Source of the DNA: 3-1-20CM-4-69-9 sp963833655
Lineage (GTDB): Bacteria; Actinomycetota; Thermoleophilia; Gaiellales; Gaiellaceae
NCBI GenBank assembly: GCA_963833655.1
Contig: CAWHYL010000005.1
Span: 124,001-188,000, forward strand
Length of the DNA: 64,000 nt
Reading direction: 5' to 3'
Numbering within the stretch: position 1 is the first letter of the stretch; each line of letters starts with the position of its first letter. The notes under the pieces were generated by a model that ran no database searches, was not told the DNA's origin, and saw nothing but the letters and a program-made list of their open reading frames with translations. Of this stretch, positions 46,346 through 54,793 are shown in pieces. The translations under genes and the position numbers were made by a program.

Positions 46346-47719
46346 TTAGTTCCGGAGGAACGACGGCGGCTCGAGCTCGTCGTCGGATGCTGTGAGAGCG
46401 GTGACGAGGCTGCGCGTCGGTCGGCTCGCGCTGCCGTCGCCGACGCCGGTCACGACGACCGTTACCCAGACCTGGCCGTTCAGCCGCTCGTCGATCGTCG
46501 CGCCGAAGATGATCTGCGTGTCGTCGGTCGCCGTCTGCCGGATGACCTCGGCCGCCTCGTTCACCTCGAGCAGCGAGAGGTCCTCGCCGCCGGCGATCGA
46601 GAGCAGGATCCCGCGCGCGCCGTGCAGGTCCGTGGCGATCAGCGGCGAGCGCAGCGCGCGCTCGGCGGCCTCACGGGCACGGCTCTCTGCGCCCGAGGAG
46701 AAACCGATGCCCATCAGCGCCGAGCCGGAGTTCTCCATGATCGTGCGCACGTCGGCGAAGTCGAGGTTGATCAGGCCCGGCAGCGTGATCAGGTCGCAGA
46801 TGCCCTGCACGCCCTGGCGCAAGACGTCGTCGGCGATCCTGAACGCGTCGATCATCGACGTCGACTTGTCGAGCACCTCGAGCAGGCGGTCGTTCGGAAT
46901 CACGATCGTCGTGTCGGTCTCCTTGCGCAGGAAATCGACGCCCGCGTCGGCCTGGCCGCGCCGCTTCGTCCCCTCGAACTTGAACGGCAGCGTGACGATG
47001 CCGACGGTGAGCGCGCCGACCTCCTTCGCGATCCGCGCGACGACGGGCGCGGCGCCCGTGCCGGTGCCGCCGCCCTCCCCGGCGGTGACGAAGACCATGT
47101 CCGAGCCGCGGAGCGCGTGCTTGATCTGGTCGTAGCTCTCCTCCGCCGCCTTGCGGCCGACCTCGGGCTCGGCGCCCGAGCCGAGGCCCTGCGTCAGGTC
47201 GCGGCCGATGTGGATCTTGTTCTCCGCCTCCGAGAGCTGCAGCTGCTGGAGGTCGGTGTTGACTGCGACGAACTCGACCTGGTTGATGCCGGCGTCGATC
47301 ATCCGATTCACCGCGTTCAGCCCGCCGCCGCCGACGCCGACGACCTGAATCTTCGCGAGGTACGACCCTAGGGACCCGGTGCGCGCGTGCGAGAGGCGCG
47401 GCGCAGGCTCCGGCATCGGCTCGAAGTACCTCGTCGCCGGCGGCTCCGGGATCGACGGCGGAGCGGGCATCGGCTCCGGTGCGGGCGTCGGCGGCTCGGG
47501 CTGGGGCTCCGGCTCCGGCTGTGGGCTCGGGACCGGCGGCACCGGCGTCTCGACCTCGTCTTCCCAGCTCGGGACGTGCTCGACCGTCGCCTCGTGCGGC
47601 TCCTCCGCGGGCGGCTCCTGTCCGGCGACCTCGCGCTCCTGCTGCCGTTGTGCGGCCTCGGTTGCCTTGAAGAGCTCGGCGAGCGGGCCCTCACGCATGC
47701 TCGCGCGTTTTCGCGCCAT
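46346..47719 (-). CDS. ftsZ: Cell division protein FtsZ with N-terminal disordered extension
   Basis: A 457-residue tubulin-like GTPase that forms the division ring. Core begins at about 121 (YLAKIQVVGVGGGGLNAVNRM); GTP signature GGGTGTG is at 216-222 and the T7 loop NLDFADV at 318-324. The C-terminal peptide LEPPSFLRN, which binds partners, is kept. Unusually, about 115 residues rich in Pro and Glu precede the core, while the usual linker between core and C-terminal peptide is only some 20 residues. The ATG has AGGAGG 6 bases upstream, so the extension is real. The start lies inside the parA 3' end (29-base overlap). Confidence 0.93.
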   Translation of the reverse strand: MARKRASMREGPLAELFKATEAAQRQQEREVAGQEPPAEEPHEATVEHVPSWEDEVETPVPPVPSPQPEPEPQPEPPTPAPEPMPAPPSIPEPPATRYFEPMPEPAPRLSHARTGSLGSYLAKIQVVGVGGGGLNAVNRMIDAGINQVEFVAVNTDLQQLQLSEAENKIHIGRDLTQGLGSGAEPEVGRKAAEESYDQIKHALRGSDMVFVTAGEGGGTGTGAAPVVARIAKEVGALTVGIVTLPFKFEGTKRRGQADAGVDFLRKETDTTIVIPNDRLLEVLDKSTSMIDAFRIADDVLRQGVQGICDLITLPGLINLDFADVRTIMENSGSALMGIGFSSGAESRAREAAERALRSPLIATDLHGARGILLSIAGGEDLSLLEVNEAAEVIRQTATDDTQIIFGATIDERLNGQVWVTVVVTGVGDGSASRPTRSLVTALTASDDELEPPSFLRN

Positions 47720-48461
47720 TGAGCACCTCCTTTGCGAGGTCGCGGTAGAGGGCGGCTGCGTCGCCGCCTGGGTCGTACCCGAGCACGGACTGGCCTTTCA
47801 CGGGCGCCTCGGCGTAGCGCACGGTCTTGCGGATCCTGGTGTTGAAGACGAGATCGCCGAAGTTCTCCTTGAGAATGTCGACGGCCTCGCGCGAATGCAA
47901 GAGGCGCTTGTCGAACATCGTCGGGAGGATTCCCTGGATCTCGACCTCCGGGTTGAGGTTCTCGCGGATCATCGACAGCGTGTTCTCGAGCTGGACGAGC
48001 CCGCGCAGCGAGAGGTACTCGCACTGCACCGGGACGATGACGCCGTTCGACGCGACGAGCGCGTTGATCGTCAGCAGGCCGAGCGACGGCGGCGTGTCGA
48101 TCAGGATGTAGTCGTACTTCGGCTTCACCGAGACGAGCGCCTTCTCGAGCGCGCGCTCGCGGCCGATCATCGAGGAGAGCGCGAGCTCGGCGCCGGCGAG
48201 GTCGATCGACGACACGGCCACGTCGACCTCCGCCTGGCGGATGATCTCCTCGATCGGGAGCCGGTGGACGAGCACGTCGAACATCGAGCGCTCGATCTCG
48301 TCAGGGTTCCAGCCCTGGCTCATGGTCAGGTTCCCCTGCGGGTCGAGGTCGACCACGAGCACGGCGTGGCCGCTCTCCTTGAGCGCGACTCCGAGGTTCA
48401 GCGTGGTGGTCGTTTTCGCCACGCCGCCCTTCTGGTTGGCGAACGCGATGACCCGAGCCAT
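47691..48461 (-). CDS. parA: ParA/Soj-type chromosome partition ATPase
   Basis: A 256-residue deviant Walker A ATPase: KGGVAKTTT at 11-19, DLDPQGN at about 40-46, and ILIDTPPSLGLLTINAL. The C-terminal half (VQCEYLSLRGLVQLENTLSMI) is like Soj. Normal length for the family. I chose the ATG at 48461 with AAGGAA upstream; the longer frame adds unlike residues. No ParB is beside it; the partner is ftsZ, which overlaps its end. This pairing suggests coupled control of segregation and division. Confidence 0.9.
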   Translation of the reverse strand: MARVIAFANQKGGVAKTTTTLNLGVALKESGHAVLVVDLDPQGNLTMSQGWNPDEIERSMFDVLVHRLPIEEIIRQAEVDVAVSSIDLAGAELALSSMIGRERALEKALVSVKPKYDYILIDTPPSLGLLTINALVASNGVIVPVQCEYLSLRGLVQLENTLSMIRENLNPEVEIQGILPTMFDKRLLHSREAVDILKENFGDLVFNTRIRKTVRYAEAPVKGQSVLGYDPGGDAAALYRDLAKEVLNGAKTREHA

Positions 48462-48568
48462 AGGCGGTTCCTTCTCAGTGGATGGTGCGCGTGTGTTGGG
48501 ACGCGGAAGTAGGCGTGAGAGCCCCATGCGGCGCTCTTTCAACCCAGGATAGCCCGTTCCTGCCGATG

Positions 48569-48588
48569 ACCCGCATAATCATGCGGGT
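48569..48588 (-). terminator. Stem-loop after the metallopeptidase gene
   Basis: Perfect 8-bp stem ACCCGCAT / ATGCGGGT with loop AATC, 14 bases past the metallopeptidase stop on the minus strand and about 110 bases upstream of parA. Confidence 0.55.
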
Positions 48589-48601
48589 TCCGGACGACGC
48601 C

Positions 48602-49606
48602 CTAGCGGGCGATCAGCCCGGTCGCGGTCTGCGTGGGCCCCTCGAGCTGGAGGCGGAGCGTGTACTTCAGGGCCACCGAAGCTGCGCTGACCAGTCGCGC
48701 GTCGCAGTCGCCGGGGCCCATGTTCGGGAGGACGAGCGTGCGTTTCTTCTGCCCCATCGCGAGCGTGCGCGTCCCGGCGACGGTGCCGTTGCAGACGACC
48801 TGGAGGCGGGCACGCACGCCCTTGCGCGCGGCGCGCGAGACGGTCGCGGTGAACGTGACGCGCCGGCCGGGCCCGAGGAGGCCGAAGGGGACGCTCTTCG
48901 TGTCGTGCGGCGTAAGCGTGCCGAGGCGGTTGACGACGAGCGGCGTGTTCGGCGCGGCCGGGAGCGCCGCCGGCGGCGTCCCGAGGGCGGCGAGCATGTC
49001 CGCCTTGAGCTTGTCGTCGGGCGGGCTCAGCCAGGTGATCGCGTAGTGGTACGTCGGCCCGACGTGGATATACGCGTAGTCGTCCGCGAAGATCTCGGCG
49101 ATGCTGTGCGACCACCCGAGCGAGTAGTCGAACGCAACCTGGCGGCTCGCCAAGAGCGCGGCCATCCCCCGGTCCTGCCACCAGACGGGGATGCCGTTCA
49201 GCTCGGGGATGCCGGGATTGGGCGTCGACGCGTCGACGTGGTGGCCGTACTCGTGAACCAGCGTTCCCTCGATGAACTGGTTCTTGCCGGCGGGGATCAT
49301 GATCGTCGGCCGTGCGCCGACGTCCGTGTAGCACGCGGCCGCCTCCGAGCCGCAGAGGCTCTCGATCTGCGGGTCCGGGACGATCCGGATGGTGACGTTG
49401 CTGATCTCGTTGCCGTGCGCCGTCGCACGCAGGACGTTCGCGTACCAGTTCGTGTCGACGTTCTTCGCGCGCACGTCGAAGGTGATCGGGCGTCCCTGCA
49501 GGTCGGTGGTGGTGACGATTGCAGCGCCCGCACCCGCCGCAGCGAGGAGCGTCAGGGTCAGCGCGAGGAGGACGACGAGGATCTTCTTCACGGGGGCGCG
49601 GCTCAT
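48602..49606 (-). CDS. Secreted zinc metallopeptidase-like protein
   Basis: A 334-residue exported protein with a signal peptide (KKILVVLLALTLTLLAAAGAGA). The zinc motif is HEYGHH (His118, Glu119, His122), followed by SIAEIFADDYAYI, where Glu171 or Asp175 would be the third ligand, as in gluzincin-type peptidases. Residues about 225-334 form a separate beta-rich domain. Cysteines 85 and 92 may be paired. Family is unclear; a cell-surface peptidase is likely. Confidence 0.75.
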   Translation of the reverse strand: MSRAPVKKILVVLLALTLTLLAAAGAGAAIVTTTDLQGRPITFDVRAKNVDTNWYANVLRATAHGNEISNVTIRIVPDPQIESLCGSEAAACYTDVGARPTIMIPAGKNQFIEGTLVHEYGHHVDASTPNPGIPELNGIPVWWQDRGMAALLASRQVAFDYSLGWSHSIAEIFADDYAYIHVGPTYHYAITWLSPPDDKLKADMLAALGTPPAALPAAPNTPLVVNRLGTLTPHDTKSVPFGLLGPGRRVTFTATVSRAARKGVRARLQVVCNGTVAGTRTLAMGQKKRTLVLPNMGPGDCDARLVSAASVALKYTLRLQLEGPTQTATGLIAR

Positions 49607-49649
49607 CGAAGCACAGGTGGCAGCGACGCTACAGACCCTGATGTAAGAA

Positions 49650-50612
49650 CTAGGTAAGAATCGCCGCGCGCGCCGGGCGGAAGCGGGCGGTCAGCGCCCA
49701 GACGCCGGCGGCCGCGACGACGATCGCGCCGACGAGGATCACGAGGCCCTGGGCCGCCACCGCGAACGCGAGCGCGTCGCCCTTCGGGATCCCGGCGACG
49801 ATGAGGATGGCCGCACCTGCGCCCGCCTGCGTCGCGGCGCCTGCGGGTGCGATCGGGAGCGCGGCGGAGGCCGCGGAGGCGCAGAGGAACGCGAGCGCGA
49901 GCGTGAACGAGCCGCCGATCGCGAGCGCGTTCAGCAGGACGAACACCGCGACGCCGCGAAGCGCCCAGGAGACCGAGATCAGCAACCACGCCTGGGACGC
50001 CGAGCGCTTGCACGCCGTGTGCTCGCGCAGCCAGCGGCCGACCTTCCAGCGGCTCACGAAGTCGAGGCGGGCGATGCGCGGCAGGCTCAGGACGAGCGCC
50101 GCCGCCGCGACACCTGCAGCCGCGACGAGCGCGAAGCCGACCTGGACGCCGCCGGAGTGTGACGCGGCGGCCGCGACAGACGCCATCGGCGCGAGCGCGG
50201 CGCTGTCGAGCAGGCCGACGACGATGAGTGTCAGGCAGATCGCGCCGACGCCGGCGGTCTTCTTGCCGGGGAGCCGGCGCACGACCGCGATCCGGATCGC
50301 CTCGTCGAACCGGCCGGGGAGCGCGACGCCTCCGACGGAGGCGGCGCCGCCGGCGGCTGCGAGGGTCAGCGCCTCAGGGCGCTGCTCTACCGGGAAGAGC
50401 CGCTGCCAGCCCCACGCCTTGAAGGCGTAGGCGAGGAGGAAGAGGACGCCCGCCGCGACGACGAGCAGCGGGTCGGCGCTCGCGAGCGGCCAACCCGAGT
50501 GCACGAAGTGGAGCCCCGTCAGGGCGGCCGCCGCGAGGGCGCCGCACACGAAGACGCTGTTCACCGCGATGCGGACTCGACGCGAGCCGGCGAGACGACG
50601 AGCTCTCCCCAT
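49650..50612 (-). CDS. Flippase-like (lysylphosphatidylglycerol synthase TM region) protein
   Basis: A 320-residue polytopic protein with about eight transmembrane helices of the UPF0104/LPG_synthase_TM family. LPGRFDEAIRIAVVRRLPGKKT is the conserved cytosolic loop, and APAGAATQAGAGAAILIVAGI fits the C-terminal part. Members flip or transfer lipids, or are fused to glycosyltransferases. The ATG at 50612 starts the basic MGRARRLAGSRRVR before helix 1. The frame upstream is not coding-like. Confidence 0.8.
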   Translation of the reverse strand: MGRARRLAGSRRVRIAVNSVFVCGALAAAALTGLHFVHSGWPLASADPLLVVAAGVLFLLAYAFKAWGWQRLFPVEQRPEALTLAAAGGAASVGGVALPGRFDEAIRIAVVRRLPGKKTAGVGAICLTLIVVGLLDSAALAPMASVAAAASHSGGVQVGFALVAAAGVAAAALVLSLPRIARLDFVSRWKVGRWLREHTACKRSASQAWLLISVSWALRGVAVFVLLNALAIGGSFTLALAFLCASAASAALPIAPAGAATQAGAGAAILIVAGIPKGDALAFAVAAQGLVILVGAIVVAAAGVWALTARFRPARAAILT

Positions 50613-50719
50613 GCGACTCGATATCGGGAAGTCTTCGAGAAGCCTGGAGATCCGTTCGAGTGACAGCGCTGCGCCTTTCCGCGTCGGGTGCAGAAGCGTG
50701 GTGTTCGCCGGGAGAGGCG

Positions 50720-51601
50720 TCAGTCCTCGGGCTCGCCGTCGTCGTAAGCCAGCGGCTCCAACCGGGCGATGAGGCCAAGACCCCGCCAGTAGATCTTGTT
50801 CGAGCGTGGGTAATAGCAAACGTCGTTGGGACGCCGGGTGCCGTAGACGAGAAATGACGCACCTTGGGCACTCGCTCGTAGCGAATGAGACACACCTGTG
50901 CTCGGCGGCCGCGAGACGACGTGGCCGGCGCGGACGTCGATTACCTCCTTCTCCTTCTGCTCCTCGATGACAGCCAGCGGCGACGGCCAGAGCTCGAAGG
51001 TCGCGGCGCCTTCGAGGAAGACGAACAGCTCCTCGTCGGCCGAGTGACAGTGCGGCGGCGCACCGTCGTGGCCGGCCTCGAGGCGGCCGTAGTTGACGCC
51101 GGCGTGCTGCGCGCCTGCCTGGCGCGCGAGCAGCACCCACCGTCCGGCCTCGCCCTCGTAGGCGGAGTCCGCATCGGCGAGGTTGATGCGGCGCGGTGGC
51201 TCGGGCTCGCCGGAGTGGAACAGCGTCGGCTGCGCCGGTGTCGCGAACAGGAGCGCCGTCAGGCCGTCGTCGCCGGCACGCAGCATCACCGGATCATGCG
51301 GCACCGGGTAGACGACGCAATCGCCGGCGCGCAATCCTTCGCCGCCGCCCGCGACGACGTAGAGGACGTCTTCCGTCGCGCGTCGCGGAAGCTCGACGCT
51401 CTCGCCCGGCGTGAGCGTGAACCGCCGGAGACAGACGGCGACCGCGCCGGCCGCCTGTGCGAGGTCGGCGTCGGCCGTCAGCTCATCCCAGTGGGCGAGC
51501 AGACGGCTCCTCAGTGGATGGTTCGCACAGTCCTCGGGACACAGATGACGCGCTCGATCCGTCGGAGCCCGAACGGCGGCTCCTTCGAGACGACGACCCA
51601 C
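50720..51601 (-). CDS. Bicupin protein with degenerate first cupin (start uncertain)
   Basis: Up to 293 residues with two cupin barrels. The second keeps the metal motif HCHSADEELFVFLEG; the first has lost it (ELPRRATEDVLYVVAG, no His pair). The C-terminal PNDVCYYPRSNKIYWRGLGLIARLEPLAYDDGE is almost the same as in the bicupin at 52325, so the two are paralogues. No good ATG/GTG/TTG lies close to the homologous start (about 51500), so it either starts at the GTG at 51601 or uses a rare CTG. Function is unknown. Confidence 0.75.
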   Translation of the reverse strand: MGRRLEGAAVRAPTDRARHLCPEDCANHPLRSRLLAHWDELTADADLAQAAGAVAVCLRRFTLTPGESVELPRRATEDVLYVVAGGGEGLRAGDCVVYPVPHDPVMLRAGDDGLTALLFATPAQPTLFHSGEPEPPRRINLADADSAYEGEAGRWVLLARQAGAQHAGVNYGRLEAGHDGAPPHCHSADEELFVFLEGAATFELWPSPLAVIEEQKEKEVIDVRAGHVVSRPPSTGVSHSLRASAQGASFLVYGTRRPNDVCYYPRSNKIYWRGLGLIARLEPLAYDDGEPED

Positions 51602-51711
51602 GGTACCCCGTCGACGTCGACGACGTCGCCGATCCGCGTTTCCGAGGTGTGGCTGTGGCGAACGCGGTCCTTCCGGTTTTCCCGCCGCAGAACGAGCTCG
51701 TACGCAGGCAC
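51511..51711 (-). CDS. Small hypothetical protein
   Basis: A 66-residue beta-rich basic protein (YELVLRRENRKDRVRHSHTSETRIGDVVDVDGVPWVVVSKEPPF). The pattern looks like a small barrel such as an SH3 or KOW-type fold. GTG start with GGGGACGGGA upstream. It overlaps the presumed 5' end of the bicupin gene by 91 bases in another frame; if the bicupin starts near 51500 the overlap disappears. Confidence 0.55.
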   Translation of the reverse strand: MPAYELVLRRENRKDRVRHSHTSETRIGDVVDVDGVPWVVVSKEPPFGLRRIERVICVPRTVRTIH

Positions 51712-51856
51712 GTCCCGTCCCCTCCCACCGTCGAGGTTGAACCGCGGGGACCGGGCGGAGACGTGCCGAGCATACGCCTAATCCGGCTCTTCAAAAGAGG
51801 AGGGATTGTTTGCCATGTTGCTCGCGCCGATCGCGATCACGAGCAGGATGCGACGG

Positions 51857-52249
51857 CTACTCGGTGGGGGCGCTAGCCGTAGCGCGGTTGCGGCGCCATC
51901 GTGCCCACGGCCACACGCCGTCGATCTCTACCTCGAGTGAGAGGCTGAGGATCACGCGGACGATCACGATCGCACCGAGGACGGCAACACTTTCGAGCGT
52001 CGGCGCGACGATGATTGTGCGCACGATGTCGGCGAGGATGAGCACCTCGAGGCCGAGGAGGATCGACCGGCCGAGGTTGCGGCGAAGCGCTTCATATGAA
52101 CCACTGCGCGTCCCCGGATTCCACGCCGCGAGCCCGAAGACGACGAACGACGCGAGACCCCCACAGACCATGATCGCCGCGCCGACCACCTCGACGGTCT
52201 TCACGACGTTCGTGACGATTTGGTCGTACGAAGACAACCGCGCGAACAC
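51857..52249 (-). CDS. DUF1622 membrane protein
   Basis: A 130-residue protein with three transmembrane helices (VVKTVEVVGAAIMVCGGLASFVVFGL, ILLGLEVLILADIVRTIIV, VAVLGAIVIVRVILSLSL) and the family motif RRNLGRSILLGLEVLILADIVRTI. Function is unknown in all members. It lies between the two paralogous bicupin genes on the same strand. Confidence 0.8.
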   Translation of the reverse strand: MFARLSSYDQIVTNVVKTVEVVGAAIMVCGGLASFVVFGLAAWNPGTRSGSYEALRRNLGRSILLGLEVLILADIVRTIIVAPTLESVAVLGAIVIVRVILSLSLEVEIDGVWPWARWRRNRATASAPTE

Positions 52250-52324
52250 TACAGCGCCCGACTCGCGTTACGGCCACCACCCCTGCGGTGTCCCGGATAG
52301 CGCTCCGCCACACGGAAGCAGCTA

Positions 52325-53233
52325 CTAGTCCGGCTCTTCGCCGTCCCAGTAATCGAGCGTCTCGATCCTTCCGATCACACCCACGCCGCGCCACATCATC
52401 TTCTGCGAGCGCGGATACCAGCAGATGTCGTTCGGCTCGCGCGTGCCCCAGGCGAGGAACGTCAGGCCGCCGTCGCCGCCGCGGAAGCGATGCGCGTAGC
52501 CGCTGCCCGGCGGCACGGCGACGACTGAGCCGGGCCGCACGGGATGCTCCGTGTCCGGCCAGACCTCGAAGACGCCGTCGCCGTCGAGCACGACGAAGAT
52601 CTCCTCCTCTGCGGAATGCGCATGCGGCGGTCCCGACGAGCCGCCTGGAACGCACTCGATGTGCGTCATGCCGGTCCAGCGCGACCCGGCTGCGTCGGCG
52701 ACGTAGCGGCGCGCGCAGGCGCCGAACACGTCGGCTTCGACGTCGGTGACGTTGGCGATGTTCGGTGCGCGGTGGGGCTCGGGCTCCGGCCACACGAGCT
52801 CCGGCTCGCGATCCCACGGGTGCCCGGCCTGCACCTCGACGTAGCCGGAGATCGTCCACATCGAGCGTCCGCGCGGCAACTCGCCGCTCGGGAGGTACTC
52901 GCGCGGCCCGAACGCGAGCACGTCGAGACCGTCGTCGCCGCCTCGGATCGTGTGCGCTTCGTGGAAGTTCTTGTAGACGATGCAGTCGCCCGCGCGGATC
53001 TCGTACGCCTTGCCGGCGATCCAGGTGAGCCCCGAGCCGCGCAGGACCCAGAAGATCTCCTCGGCCTCGCCGTGGACGTGCGCGGGTGTCGGCATGTCGC
53101 CCGGGTTGAGCTCGAAGCGCCTGACTCCGCAGCGGTAGCTTCCCGCCGCGCGACCGAGATCCGACCAGGTGCCCGCCATCTGGCCACGCTCGTGTCGCAG
53201 CTTCTCGACGTCGTCCCAGTGCGCAATGCCCAC
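52325..53233 (-). CDS. Bicupin protein (both metal sites present)
   Basis: A 302-residue protein of two cupin domains (about 30-120 and 180-280). Both have the metal motif: HVHGEAEEIFWVLRG and HAHSAEEEIFVVLDG. It is the full paralogue of the bicupin at 50720, sharing the C-terminal PNDICWYPRSQKMMWRGVGVIGRIETLDYWDGE. Bicupins include oxalate decarboxylases and dioxygenases; no substrate residues are recognised. Confidence 0.82.
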   Translation of the reverse strand: MGIAHWDDVEKLRHERGQMAGTWSDLGRAAGSYRCGVRRFELNPGDMPTPAHVHGEAEEIFWVLRGSGLTWIAGKAYEIRAGDCIVYKNFHEAHTIRGGDDGLDVLAFGPREYLPSGELPRGRSMWTISGYVEVQAGHPWDREPELVWPEPEPHRAPNIANVTDVEADVFGACARRYVADAAGSRWTGMTHIECVPGGSSGPPHAHSAEEEIFVVLDGDGVFEVWPDTEHPVRPGSVVAVPPGSGYAHRFRGGDGGLTFLAWGTREPNDICWYPRSQKMMWRGVGVIGRIETLDYWDGEEPD

Positions 53234-53333
53234 GCGCGCCCGACTCTAAGACACGGCGGTGTGATACCTCGCATGTGTAGTCCCCGCGATCTCCGACGCC
53301 GTCAGACCCTCGTGTCGGGACCGCAAGCGTCGC

Positions 53334-53534
53334 CTACGTCACGGGTGCACCGAGAGCCGCTGCGCAACGTTCGACTGCGTCCTTCGCTCGCTCACCTCCT
53401 TCGCTTCGTGCCCACGCCTCCGCCTCATGGACGAGCCCGCGCAGCTCGTCGAGGAGGACGCCGGGGGGTGCGCCCTCGCGCTCGAGGGTCTCGATCCGGT
53501 CGAGCCGGGCCAGTACTGCGCGGGCCTCGTCCAT
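53334..53534 (-). CDS. Small hypothetical helical protein
   Basis: A 66-residue, highly charged helical protein (DEARAVLARLDRIETLEREGAPPGVLLDELRGLVHEAEAWARSEG). Codon use is consistent with coding. It ends 100 bases before the bicupin start region and follows the 413-residue gene by 9 bases on the same strand. No family is recognised. Confidence 0.55.
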   Translation of the reverse strand: MDEARAVLARLDRIETLEREGAPPGVLLDELRGLVHEAEAWARSEGGERAKDAVERCAAALGAPVT

Positions 53535-53543
53535 GGAACGAAG

Positions 53544-54785
53544 CTAGCCGGCGAGTGCGCGCGTGTCTGTGAAGGGAATGTGCCGAGTTGGTGCCGGACG
53601 CAGCCCGAGGATCGTCCCGTCCAACGACTGGACGAGCGACGGCCGGTCGCCGTGCAGGATCGTCTCGACGAGCGCGCGCCGCACGACGTCCGGATCGGGA
53701 TCGCCCGACAGCCGGTCTTGCAGCTCCGCGCGCGCATGCGGCGTCTCGCCGAGGAGGATCGCGCCGCGGACGGCCGCGGCCCACAGCCCGTCGTTGCCGC
53801 CGAGCAGCGCGGAGAGCGACTCACGCAGCTGCTCCGCCTGGAACGGCCCGTCCTGGAAGCGCGACAGCTCCCAGCGGTCGATCGCCTCGCCGAGCTCCGG
53901 GTCGTCGTCCACCTCGTCGAGCTTCAGGAGGATGTCCGCAGCGAGCGTCGCGCGGAACGCGTCGAGCCGCTCCGGCTCGCCGCCGGGTTGCGTCGCCGCG
54001 ATCGGGACGACCGGGCGGATGCCGTACGGCCGCCAGTCGAGCCGCTCGAACAGCACGGGGCCGGCCGCGGCAGGTGCTGCGGTCGCGAGACGAATGGCGG
54101 TGATCGCATCGGCGAGCTCCCCGGGTGCGTCGGGTGCCTCACCGGCGCCGCTTTCGAGCGTCCGCTCCAGCTCGAGCACACAGAGACGATCGGGCTCGCG
54201 GCCGAAGTCCGGCGGCAGCAATCCACCCGCTTCCGGCCACAGCTTCGCGAGCTCGCCCGACGCCGCGAGGCGCAGCCGCAGCCCGCGGCCGAGCTCGATC
54301 GTCGCACCGCCGGTCGTGAGTCCGATGACGGGCGCGACCGCCCCGTACTGGTGGCGCTCGCCGAAGAGCGAGCGCTCGAGCGCGGCGTAGGCCCGCTCGA
54401 ATGCACCGTCGTCCCAGTCGAAGCCGCCGCAGACCTCTGCGGTGTCCATCAGCAGCGGCAACAGCACGCTGCCGAACAGTGCTTCATCTTCACGCGCGCG
54501 AGGTCCAGCATGGGCACGCGCGAAGATCGCCGCCGCCGGCTGCCGCGTCAGCTCCTCGACGGCGAGCTGCGCGTCCGGACGCTTCCGCAGCGTGTGGGCG
54601 CGATGCTCGATGAAGGGCTTCACGAGCGGGCGGTACTCGTACAGCGCCGGCTTCGCATACGACGTGTGCTCCTCGAACGCGAACTGGAGCTCGTCACCGC
54701 GCTCGATGTCCGCGAGCAGCGCCCGGAAGGTGCCGAGGCAGAACGCCCTGACGGCGGCGTACAGCTGCGGAGCGCGCACGACCAC
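53544..54785 (-). CDS. Conserved-looking protein of unknown function
   Basis: A 413-residue soluble protein. The N part (APQLYAAVRAFCLGTFRALLADIERGDELQFAFEEH) is helical; the middle (VIGLTTGGATIELGRGLRLRLAASGELAKLWPEAGGLLPPDFG) beta-rich; the end (LSALLGGNDGLWAAAVRGAILLGETPHARAELQDRLSGDP) helical. I do not recognise a family. The GTG at 54785 gives a sensible start 8 bases after the Nei-type gene stop, so they are likely co-transcribed. Confidence 0.65.
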   Translation of the reverse strand: MVVRAPQLYAAVRAFCLGTFRALLADIERGDELQFAFEEHTSYAKPALYEYRPLVKPFIEHRAHTLRKRPDAQLAVEELTRQPAAAIFARAHAGPRAREDEALFGSVLLPLLMDTAEVCGGFDWDDGAFERAYAALERSLFGERHQYGAVAPVIGLTTGGATIELGRGLRLRLAASGELAKLWPEAGGLLPPDFGREPDRLCVLELERTLESGAGEAPDAPGELADAITAIRLATAAPAAAGPVLFERLDWRPYGIRPVVPIAATQPGGEPERLDAFRATLAADILLKLDEVDDDPELGEAIDRWELSRFQDGPFQAEQLRESLSALLGGNDGLWAAAVRGAILLGETPHARAELQDRLSGDPDPDVVRRALVETILHGDRPSLVQSLDGTILGLRPAPTRHIPFTDTRALAG

Positions 54786-54793
54786 GACTGCCG

